NCBI GenBank assembly: GCA_922989275.2
Contig: OV277863.1
Span: 20,364,001 to 20,428,000, forward strand
Length of the DNA: 64,000 nt
Source: Gari tellinella
Lineage: Eukaryota; Mollusca; Bivalvia; Cardiida; Psammobiidae
Reading direction: 5' to 3'
The position numbers were made by a program, and so were the translations under genes. The notes below the pieces were generated by a model that was not told the DNA's origin, searched no databases, and saw only the letters and a list, made by a program, of their open reading frames with translations. Of the stretch, positions 11,732 to 23,300 are shown one piece after another. The stretch's first letter is position 1. Each line of letters opens with the position of its first letter.

Positions 11732-11734
11732 ATT

Positions 11735-12132
11735 CTTTGTCGCTTTGAAACACAGATGTATTGCTATGAAATGTAGAAAAAGATAACTTTTTGACAATTC
11801 TGATTTTTCAATTTAATGTGATTGGTAAACATTTTGGAGTCTGATCAGACGTCGGGTTACCCAGCTATGGCTCAAAACTGTTTGCAATTGAAATACAGTC
11901 GAACTTCGGTATCTCGAACTCGGTACCCGTATTTCAAAGTTAAAACGTGACTAGGCCATGTTTTAACTTTGAATTACGGATATGTGCGAATTAACCGAAC
12001 ATGAAACAATACAGTTCATGTGTCAAACTAACGGCTAGTTTGAGTTAAGCGCGTTCGAGATATCGAAGTTCGACTGTAGTTGTTTCCACATAAACGCGTT
12101 GATTGTGGAAAAATAACATCTTCTCCACTGTA
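11735..12132 (+). mobile_element. C-family element split by an F insertion
   Basis: A diverged C copy ends gtggaaaaataacatc, ttctccactgta at 12132. It is interrupted at 11894-12078 by a complete F element whose ends (tacagtcg ... cgactgta) sit on a TA in the C sequence, which supports a TA target for F. Confidence 0.65.
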
Positions 12133-12369
12133 TGAGTATTTAACATCTCAAACATTTTTACCAGTTGTGTATAAAACAAAAAAAAGAACATGTAAAAGAA
12201 TCATAGGTTAGGACATCTATGATGAAATAGTTATAAACAAAATACAGTTGAACCACTAAAACTCAAACTCTTTTACATCAAATTTTCCAAAATTTCAAAT
12301 GTGTATGGATATATTCGCCTAGAATTTCGTTATCTAATTAACACCACAGATTTATTGTGTAAATTTGAC

Positions 12370-12690
12370 TTAACCCATTACCCATTAAATACACCTTTCT
12401 TCACCATTTAGTTCTCCACAGCAGACAATAAATTCACTTTACAGTCATGAATATATACCATCAGAAATATTTTCCTTATCCAAGCAGATAGTAGCTTAAA
12501 GCAGGCTGAAAGTAAAGCAGAATCTGCCTTCAGGTGCATTCTGTTGTACTTTAAACCTGCTTTAGCACATTCCACCCTAACGAAGAGTATATTCATCATT
12601 TACGAACAGTAGACCGGTGAAGAGTACATGTGTCCTATGCAAACAAAGTAAACCCTGGTCCGAGGGTTCCTGCAGGTGAATGAGTAAAGA
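12370..12690 (+). mobile_element. A-family copy running into a truncated B copy
   Basis: ttaacccattacccattaaa through ctgctttag (A), then accctaacgaagagtatat through gagggttcctgcag (B left half). The junction is at about 12570. Confidence 0.5.
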
Positions 12691-12739
12691 GGTCGTCTCT
12701 CTTCAATATTAGAAACAGGCTATGGGGTAATTATTAAGG

Positions 12740-12989
12740 TTAACCCATTACCCCATAGCTTTTTTCTATTTTTTAAGACAGTTGACCACTTAAAGCAGGT
12801 TGAAAGTAAAGCAGAATGCGCCGTAAGGCGCATTCTGCTTTACATTCACCCTGCTTTAAGCTACCATCTGCTAGAATATAGAAAATATTTCTGATGATAC
12901 ATAATCATGTCTATTTATTGGACTTATTTTCTTCAGTGCAGGAATAGATAAGAGGCATAAAAAGGTGTAGTCATGGGGTAATGGGTTAA
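12740..12989 (-). mobile_element. A-family MITE, complete, reverse
   Basis: ttaacccattaccccatagc at left, atggggtaatgggttaa at right, perfect core hairpin at about 12795-12856. Confidence 0.8.
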
Positions 12990-13179
12990 GCAAGTTTGGG
13001 TGATTGAGGTTTGACTGTAACTGACAACAATGTAAATAAACAATGTCATGTTTTACCATCCTGAGTATACACTGGGTACAAACCAAACATCTGATCAGAT
13101 CCTTAACTGTTTGAAACCCAGAATAAAATAAAGCGTAAATATAAACAGTTTCTACAATTAATTGCATTGTGTTTGAGTT

Positions 13180-13270
13180 TACAGTGGAGAAGGTGTTATT
13201 CTTTCACGTTCAAATCAAACTAAACACAAAAGCAAATGCAATAAAATGGACCAACATCATAAGTTAACAT
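13180..13270 (+). mobile_element. C-family left-arm fragment
   Basis: tacagtggagaaggtgttat, then ctttcacgttc; truncated before the core. Confidence 0.4.
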
Positions 13271-13463
13271 CAGAGTACCAGATAAGGGTAGTTTTTCAAA
13301 ACTTAAAATCTTTATTTCTGAATTAAACCCTATGGTGTCACTACTCATTAGAATCGTCTCTTCGAGACGATTCTAATGAGTAGTAACACCATAGGATTTG
13401 GTGCTAAAAATAGTGAGAAAATGTGGGATTTGTTGAAAAAACTACCTCTTATCTGGAGCCCTG
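13271..13463 (+). mobile_element. D-family hAT-like MITE
   Basis: cagagtaccagataagg to cttatctggagccctg, flanked on both sides by taacat (6 bp). Central hairpin perfect. Confidence 0.7.
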
Positions 13464-13564
13464 TAACATTGATTATGTATTGTAATATGAGAGGCAAACA
13501 ATTTGGAGCCTGATCAGACACCGAGTAAAGTCTCGCCCAAACTGTTTGCAATGATAATAATACT

Positions 13565-13803
13565 TTAACCCATTCCCCCATAAATACGCCTTCAAATTAT
13601 TCCTTTACTGAAGAAAATAGTTCCTTTTAAAACAGTCATGAATAGGTACCATGAGAAAAACTTTCTATATCCTATCAGATAGTAGCTTTCAGGCTGAAAG
13701 TAAAGCAGAATGCGCCTTAAGGCCCATTCTTCTTTAATTTCAACCTGATTTATGTGGTCAACTATTTTCAATACTAGAAACAGGTTATGGAATAAAGGGT
13801 TAA
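13565..13803 (+). mobile_element. A-family MITE
   Basis: ttaacccattcccccataaa to ggaataaagggttaa; core slightly damaged. It is followed by a C right end (13804-13856) that holds the candidate poly(A) signal. Confidence 0.65.
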
Positions 13804-13820
13804 TCATAGAACTAAACATG

Positions 13821-13826
13821 TTTATT
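13821..13826 (-). promoter_or_regulatory. Candidate poly(A) signal AATAAA of the ARSB-like gene
   Basis: The first AATAAA on the minus strand after the stop at 13933 is here, about 107 nt downstream. It lies inside the end of a C-family element (cccaataaac...ending ctccactgta at 13856), so the signal appears to be supplied by a transposable element. Confidence 0.4.
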
Positions 13827-13932
13827 GGGGAGAATAACTTATTCTCCACTGTACATGTATTTACATTATAAGAGGAAATAAAAAAAATTCCCCACTGTAT
13901 TAAGGCACACTAATAAAGATAAAGTTGAACCT

Positions 13933-14372
13933 TTATGAACCTTGCCATGGCACCCAGACCCCTCCATGCAGAGCAGGGTTTGAATTTTTGTCACCTGGCT
14001 TGTTAACAGGTTTTACCGCAGTTTTCGCCAGCTCATTGATTCGGTTCAACAGTTCTTGTACAACAGTTGGGTATAGGTCGGCCACGTTGTTATACTCACA
14101 AGGGTCTGTCGCAATGTTGAACAAACATGGTGCCTTGTCAGGTTTGCAGTTTGTCTTATAATCCGGAGGTCTCATGCCACATTTAATTACGTAGGGGTCA
14201 TTGATCGCAGGTTTATCAAACTCATACTCAAAGAATAAGTCTTTGGTTTCTGTTGACCGCTTCTCTCGACTTTTGACAGTGATGGTGAAGTTTGTTTCAG
14301 TGGAAGGGTTACACTGATACCAGTCATCATTACGGCCTCGTGATATGTCACCTTGGATCAGTTTAAACTCAC
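13933..14372 (-). CDS. ARSB: ARSB-like exon 9: C-terminal domain and stop
   Basis: A terminal exon of 440 bp: 2 nt completing a Gly codon, 145 codons and TAA at 13935-13933. It starts [19 protein letters not shown] (compare GNWKLLTGYPG in human ARSB) and contains four cysteines, [19 protein letters not shown] and LNRINELAK, the usual ARSB C-terminal small domain. Acceptor tttgtgtag/GTGAG. Reading the ARSB frame upstream through that acceptor would be intronic, so the true exon edge is 14372. The enzyme ends VWVPWQGS. Confidence 0.93.
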
Positions 14373-17300
14373 CTACACAAATGACAGAAACAAAAGAATA
14401 CAGCAAGTTTAACTCTTTGAACCCTAGTCCCGCATATAGGCGTGCTTTTCAAACAGTGTACATGTGAATAGTACACTTGTCCTATGCAAACAGTGAAGAC
14501 CCTGATCAGAGGGCTCCGAAAGGAGCCCTCTGATCAGGGTCTTCACTGTTTGTCACAATGTCAAACATTGACAAAAACAACTCTTAAAAGTCAGAAATGG
14601 ACTAGACTAGAATGGAAACTGGAAATGTCCATTTAAAGTTTCAGGGAGGAAAGAGTTAACCCATTACTCCATAAATACAGCTGAACCTTGATATCTCGAA
14701 CTCGTTTAACCCATTACCCCATAAATACAGCTGAACCTTGATATCTCGAACTCGGTTAACCCATTACCCCATAAATACAGCTGAACCTTGATATCTCTAA
14801 CTCGTTTAACCCATTACCCCATAAATACAGCTGAACCTTGATATCTCAAACTCGTTTAACCCATTACTCCATAAATACAGCTGAAACTTGATATCTCGAA
14901 CTCGTTTAACCCATTACTCCATAAATACAGCTGAACCTTGATATCTCGAACTCGTTTAACCCATTACCCCATAAATACAGCTGAACCTTGATATCTCAAA
15001 CTCGTTTAACCCATTACTCCATAAATACAGCTGAACCTTGATATCTCAAACTCGTTTAACCCATTACCCCATAAATACAGCTGAACCTTGATATCTCTAA
15101 CTCGTTTAACCCATTACTCCATAAATACAGCTGAACCTTGATATCTCGAACTTGTTTAACCCATTACTCCATAAATACAGCTGAACCTTGATATCTCGAA
15201 CTTGTTTAACCCATTACCCCATAAATACAGCTGAACCTTGATATCTCTAACTCGTTTAACCCATTACTCCATAAATACAGCTGAACCTTGATATCTTGAA
15301 CTCGTTTAACCCATTACCCCATAAATACAGCTGAACCTTGATATCTCTAACTCGTTTAACCCATTACTCCATAAATACAGCTGAACCTTGATATCTCGAA
15401 CTCGTTTAACCCATTACCCCATAAATACAGCTGAACCTTGATATCTCGAACTCGTTTAACCCATTACCCCATAAATACAACTGAACCCTGATATCTCGAA
15501 CTGGTTTAACCCATTACTCCATAAATACAGCTGAACCTTGATATCTCGAACTCGTTTAACCCATTACCCCATAAATACAGCTGAACCTTGATATCTCGAA
15601 CTCGTTTAACCCATTACTCCATAAATACAGCTGAACCTTGATATCTCAAACTCGTTTAACCCATTACCCCATAAATACAGCTGAACCTTGATATCTCGAA
15701 CTCGTTTAACCCATTACTCCATAAATACAGCTGAACCTTGATATCTCAAACCTTGATATCTCGTAACTCGTTTAACCCATTACCCCATAAATACAGCTGA
15801 ACCTTGATATCTCTAACTCGTTTAACCCATTACTCCATAAATACAGCTGAACCTTGATATCTCGAACTCGTTTAACCCATTACCCCATAAATACAGCTGA
15901 ACCTTGATATCTCGAACTCGTTTAACCCATTACCCCATAAATACAACTGAACCCTGATATCTCGAACTGGTTTAACCCATTACTCCATAAATACAGCTGA
16001 ACCTTGATATCTCGAACTCGTTTAACCCATTACCCCATAAATACAGCTGAACCTTGATATCTCGAACTCGTTTAACCCATTACTCCATAAATACAGCTGA
16101 ACCTTGATATCTCGAACTCGTTTAACCCATTACCCCATAAATACAGCTGAACCTTGATATCTCGAACTCGTTTAACCCATTACTCCATAAATACAGCTGA
16201 ACCTTGATATCTCAAACCTTGATATCTCGTAACTCGTTTAACCCATTACCCCATAAATACAGCTGAACCTTGATATCTCGAACTCGTTTAACCCATTACC
16301 CCATAAATACAGCTGAACCTTGATATCTCGAACTCGTTTAACCCATTACTCCATAAATACAGCTGAACCTTGATATCTCTAACTGGTTTAACCCTTTACT
16401 CCATAAATACAGCTGAACCTTGATATCTCGAACTCGTTTAACCCATTACCCCATAAATACAGCTGAACCTTGATATCTCGAACTCGTTTAACCCATTACT
16501 CCATAAATACAGCTGAACCTTGATATCTCGAACTCTTTTAACCCATTACCCCATAAATACAGCTGAACCTTGATATCTCTAACTCGTTTAACCCATTACT
16601 CCATAAATACAGCTGAACCTTGATATCTCGAACTCGTTTAACCCATTACCCCATAAATACAGCTGAACCTTGATATCTCGTAACTCGTTTAACCCATTAC
16701 CCCATAAATACAGCTGAACCTTGATATCTCGAACTCGTTTAACCCATTACCCCATAAATACAGCTGAACCTTGATATCTCGAACTCGTTTAACCCATTAC
16801 TCCATAAATACAGCTGAACCTTGATATCTCAAACTTGTTAACCCATTACCCCATAAATACAGCTGAACCTTGATATCTCTAACTCGTTTAACCCATTACT
16901 CCATAAATACAGCTGAACCTTGATATCTCGAACTCGTTTAACCCATTACCCCATAAATACAGCTGAACCTTGATATCTCGAACTCGTTTAACCCATTACT
17001 CCATAAATACAGCTGAACCTTGATATCTCGAACTCGTTTAACCCATTACTCCATAAATACAGCTGAACCTTGATATCTCGAACTCGTTTAACCCATTACC
17101 CCATAAATACAGCTGAACCATGATATCTCGAACTCGTTTAACCCATTACCCCATAAATACAGCTGAACCTTGATATCTCTAACTCGTTTAACCCATTACT
17201 CCATAAATACAGCTGAACCTTGATATCTCTAACTCGTTTAACCCATTACCCCATAAATACAGCTGAACCTTGATATCTCGAACTCGTTTAACCCATTACC

Positions 17301-20300
17301 CCATAAATACGCCTTTTAACACCTTGAATTTATTGCTTCACTGAAGAAAAAAGTTCAAATTTATACAGTTATGAATATGTATGACAAGAAATATTTTCTA
17401 TATTCTAGCAGATGGTGGTTTGAAGCAGGCTGAAAGTAAAGCAGAATGCACCTTGAGGCGCATTCTGCTTTTCTTTCAACCTGCTTTAAGCCACACCTGT
17501 TTTAAAAACTAGAAACAGGCTATGAGGTAATGGGTTAAGTAAAATTTTCCAGTTGGTGTTTTCAAATAATTAGGGCTAACTGATGTAGTACATACCCTTA
17601 TTTCAAAGATAAAACATCTATAAACCATATTCTGCATTTGAAATACATTTAAGTTTGTCTTAACCCATTACCCCATAAAGACGACTTTAAACACCTCGAA
17701 TTTATTCCTCAACTGAAATTAATTGTTCCAATTTATCATGAATATAGACCATATGACATATTTTCTATATTCTAGCAGATGATAGCTTAAAGCAGGCTGA
17801 AAGTAAAGCAGCATGTGCCTTAGACACATTCTGCTTTACTTTAACCTGCTTTAAGTGGTCACCTATCCTCAATATTAGTAACAGGCTGGGGGGACAATGG
17901 GTTAAGCCTTATAGGCGTGCTTTTCAAACAGTGTACATGTGAATAGTACACATGTCCTATGCAAACAGTGAAGACCCAGATCAGAGGGCTCCGAAAGGAG
18001 CCCTCTAATCAGGGTCTTTACTGTTTGTCACAATGCCAAATATTGACAAAAACAACCCTTTAAAGTCAGAAATCGACTAGACTAAAATGGAAACTTGGAT
18101 TGTCCATTTGAAGTTTTAGGGAGGAAAGAGTTAAGGGAGTTCAAGATAATGAGATTTATCTGTACACATTTTTACAGTTTAACTCTTTGCATGTTGGGTA
18201 TTTTTTTCTTCTGCAACGAATGTCATCTGCTACTGTCCTCAAAATAAATTGTTCAAAATTTCTTTTCAAAACAACTTAGTCAAAGTGTCAAACAGTTTGG
18301 ATCCTGATGAGATGCTGTGTTATGCAGCCTCTGGATCCAAACTGTTTGCAAAGGTATTCTGCTAGCGTGGTAAGAGTTAATATATTCCTCCACTCTAGAA
18401 AATAGTTCCTCTATTTACAGTCATGAATATGTACCATAAAACAAGGGCCACTATGGCCCTAAATCTCTCACCTGGTACACCATGGCAAACTTGACCTATA
18501 GTGACCTAGATTATGACTGGACATGACCCACAATCAACCTCTAGATAGTAAACAAGATTTTCCTATGATTTGACCTAGTGACCTAGTTTTTGAACGGACA
18601 CAATCCATATTTGATTTTGACCTAGATTTGATGTAGGAAAACGTTCTGACAATAGTTCTTGCAGATCTAGTGAGATTTATAGCTCTAAAAGGTTAACACT
18701 GTTTTTTCTTTGATTTGACCTAGTGACCTAGTTTTCAACCATAAATCATTCAAAATTAACTGAGCTAGATATCAATGAGGCAAACATGTTGAGCAAAATT
18801 CATAACAAGAGGGCCAGAATGGCCCTTGATCGCTCACCTGACCATGGTGACACTAGGATGGGTCATGTGATTTCAGAAAAAGAAGATTTGTATAAGGTGA
18901 CCCCCAGGGTGGGGCCAATTTTGACTCCAGGGGCAAAATTTGAACAACTAAGATAAAGGACCTGTAGATGGTGATATGTGCAAAATATCTAAACTCAGTG
19001 TACTATGGTTTGAGACAAGAAGATTTTTTAAGTTTTCATTGAAAAAATCTATTTTTAGCTCCAGTGACCCAGATATGCAACAGACCAGAACTAATTCATC
19101 CATATATGTGAAGGACCTCTAAAAGTTACATCATGCAAAATATCACAGCTCTGGCCATATTGGTTTCTGAGTAAAATATGTTTGAACATTTCCCTATGTA
19201 ACTCTATGTAAAACGGTGACCTCGAGGGTGGGGCCAATTTTGACCCCAGGGACAAAATTTGAACAACTTTGATAGAGGGCCTGTAGACGATGCTATGTGC
19301 AAAATTTCTAAACTCAGTGTACTATGGTCTGAGACAAGAAGATTTTTTAAGTTTTCATTGAAAAAATCTATTTTTAGCTCTGGTGACCCAGATATGCAAC
19401 GGACCGGAACCAATTCAACAAAATATGTCAAATACCTCTAGAAGTTATACAATGCCAAATATCAAAGCTCTGGTCATATTGGTTTCAGAAAAAAAAATGT
19501 TTGAGAATTTCAATGAGAGTTGTAGAATCTAGAGTGTTAACAAGTTTTTTCAATGATTTGATCTAGTGACTTAGTTTTTGACCCAAAATGACCCATATTC
19601 AAAATTGACCTAGGTATCAATTTGGCAAGCATTCTAACCAAGTTGCATCTGCTAACCAAGTTGCATAAAGATCAGATGCAACTTGAAGCCTCAAGAGTGT
19701 TAACAAGGTTTTTCTATGATTTGACCTAGTGACCTAGTTTTTGACCAGGCATGACCCATATTCGAACTTGACCTAGATATCAATGAGACAAACATTCTGA
19801 ATATGATTCATTAAGATCAAATGAGATTTGTAACCTCTAGAGTGTTAACAATGTTTTTCTATGATTTGACCTAGTGACCTAGTTTTTGACCGGACATGAC
19901 CCATATTCGAACTTGACCTAGGTCTCAAAAAGCCAAACATTCTGATGAAGTTTCATCAAGATCAGACAAAATTTGAAGCCTATAGAGTATTAACAAGGTT
20001 TTTCTATGATTTGACCTAGTGACCTAGCTTTTGACCGGACATGACCCATATTCAAACTTGACCTATATATCAATGAGACAAACATTCTGACCATAATTTA
20101 TTAAGATCAAATGAGATTTGTAGCCTCTAGAGTGTTAACAAGGTTTTTCTATGATTTGACCTAGTGACCTAGTTTTTTACCAAACATGACCCATATTCAA
20201 ACTTGACCTAGGTATCAATAAGCCAAACATTCTGATGAAGTTTAATCAAGATCAGACACAATTTGAAGCCTATAGAGTGTTAACAAGGTTAACAAACAGT

Positions 20301-23300
20301 TTTGATCCTGACGAGATCCCATAACGAGGGGTCTCATCAGGATCAAAACTCTTTGACACTCTGACTCTGTTTTGAAACAAGGGCCTAAGTCATTCACCTG
20401 GTACACCATGGCAAACTTGACCTAAAGTGACCTAGATTATGACTGGACATGTATACCCACAATCAACCTCTAGATTGTAAACAAGATTTTCCAATAATTT
20501 GACCTAGTAACCTAGTTTTTGACCGGACATGACCCATATTCAAACTTGACCTAGATATCAATGAGACAAACATTCTGACCAAATTTCATCAAGATCCAAT
20601 GAGATTTGTAGCCTCTGGTGTGTTAACAAGGTTTTCCTATGATTTGACCTAGTGACCTAGTTTTGACCGGACATGACCCATATTATAACTTGACCTAGAT
20701 ATCAATGAGACAAACATTCTGACCAAGTTTCATCAAGATCCAATGAGATTTGTATCCTCAAGCGTGTTCACAAGGTTTTTCTATGATTTGACCTAGTGAC
20801 CTAGTTTTTGACCGGACATGACCCATATTCAAACTTGACCTAGATATCACTGAGACAAACATTCTGATGAAGTTTCATCAAGATCCAATGAGATTTGTAG
20901 CCTCTAGAGTGTTAACAATGTTTTTCTATGATTTGACCTAGTGACCTAGTTTTTTACCCAACATGACCAACGTTCGAACTTGGCCTAGCTTTCCGGTCCA
21001 TCGATTCACCCCACAAAACCCAATAGACACCAATAGTAACCAACAGATACCAATAAAACCAAATATGAGTTAAATCTACTACATATAGGCATTTATATCA
21101 ATTTATAAGTATTATATTATGAGTTTATGGATATATTTAAGTTATATTTATCATTTGGAGTAAAAAAATCGACCAAATATACATTAATACCGATCATAAC
21201 CATACCGCTCCAAATCGACTATTCACCCAACAAAACTTTTGAGATGTGGTCACGTCACAAAACGAGTTGAATCTACTATATGTAGGCATTTATATCGATA
21301 AATGAGTATTATAATCAAGGTGTATGGTCATATTAAAGGTTTATGTATCATTTAATTTTAAAAAATCGATCATTTTATGCATTTATGGCAGTTATAACCC
21401 TAACGCTCAAAATCTGGAATTCACCCAACAAAACTTTTGTGATGTGGCCATGGTCGCAAAATGAGTTGAAGCTACCACATATAGGCAATTATATCGATAA
21501 ATTTATTAGAATCCAAGTTAGTTACTACATTAAACTATCAGGTACCTTATAATTAAAAAAACTCGACTATACATTCATTTATAACCGATATAGATCTACT
21601 GCTCCAATTATCACCCAATAAAAGCTTTGCGATGCGGCGCGCTTACATGATATATCGGACTACGATTCCCACATTTATCAGCTTTTGTAATCACATAACG
21701 ATGTTGCACACGTGCCGCTAATTGACTGTGCTTTAAGCTCGCTTAAAGACAATGACTGTAATTGAAGGCATTTGCCACATCGTCTTATATAGCATATTCA
21801 TGTATAAGTAGATGTGCCCAGGGCTCGGGACGGGGACCCTGCCTTCGTGAGCCCCATAATTTTGAATTTTTAAAAAAAGAGTTATTTAACAAATATAAGC
21901 CAAAACCATTTATATATATTGTCTAAAGAAGTCATATGAATATATTTAAATCTTGTGTTTAGCGGCCACTCAATGATTTGTGATTGACGTTTTAATGTAT
22001 AGTCTCCGTAGTATTTCGATTATAATAAAATCGATATGTTTTAAAATTAAAATGTTAGAAATAAGCAGAAAAAATCGGAAGCAATTTGTCAGGTCAGATA
22101 CAATGAAATATAATTAATTTACATGGCTACATGTAGAAGCTTCAACTCTTTCATCGTCCAGGTCCACATAGCACAACTTTTGTTGGGTGAATTCCAGATT
22201 TGGAGCGTATAGTTATAGCTGATTTTAACTGAATAATTAATGATTGATTTTTAGCTAAATGATACATAAAATTTCAATATAGTAATAAACTTTGAAACTT
22301 ATATGGCCACAAACTCTAATTATAATATATATACATATGCCTAAATGTAGTAGATTCAACTCGTTTTGCGTCGGAACCACATCTCAAAAGTTTTGTAGGG
22401 TGAATTCCAGATTTGCTTGCATGGCCACTTCTCAAAAGTTTTGTTGGGTGAATAGTCGATTTGGAGCGGTATGGTTATGATCGGTATTAATGTATATTTG
22501 GTCGATTTTTTTTTACTCCAAATGATAAATATAACTTAAATATATCCATAAACTCATAATATAATACTTATAAATTGATATAAATGCCTACATGTAGTAG
22601 ATTAAACTCGTTTTGCGACGTGACCACATCTCAAAAGTTTTGTTGGGTGAATAGTCGATTTGGAGCGGTATGGTTATGATCGGTATTAATGTATATTTGG
22701 TCGATTTTTTTACTCCAAATGATAAATATAACTTAAATATATCCATAATCCCATAATATAATACTTATAAATTGATATAAATGCCTACATGTAGTAGATT
22801 CAACTCGTTTTGCGACGTGACCACATCTCAAAAGTTTTGTTGGGTGAATAGTCGATTTGGAGCGGTATGGTTATGATCGGTATTAATGTATATTTGTTCG
22901 ATTTTTTTACTCCAAATGATAAATATAACTTAAATATATCCACAAACTCATAATATAATACTTATAAATTGATATAAATGCCTATATGTAGTAGATTTAA
23001 CTCATATTTGGTTTTATTGGTATCTGTTGGTTACTATTGGTGTCTATTGGGTTTTGTGGGGTGAATCAACGGACCCCTAGCTTTCTACTAGACAAACATT
23101 GTGATCAAGTTTCATGAAGATTGGATGAAATTTGTAGCTGCTAGAGTGTTAACGAACCAATTGTGAACGGACAGACAGACAGACAGAAGACGGACGACGG
23201 ACATCCAGCGATTCTAAAAGCTCACCTTGGCACTTCGTGCCAGGTGAGTTAAAAATATATCCTACATCCTAGCAGATGGTAGCTTCATTGAACTAGGCTG

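Noticed and set aside
13925..14161. Plus-strand frame opposite ARSB exon 9, and similar frames at 23422-23697 and 24631-24888
   Set aside because: Shadows of the real minus-strand exons.
14657..17287. CRISPR-like regularity
   Set aside because: The 50-bp units are directly adjacent with no unique spacers, and the setting is a eukaryotic intron; it is a satellite.
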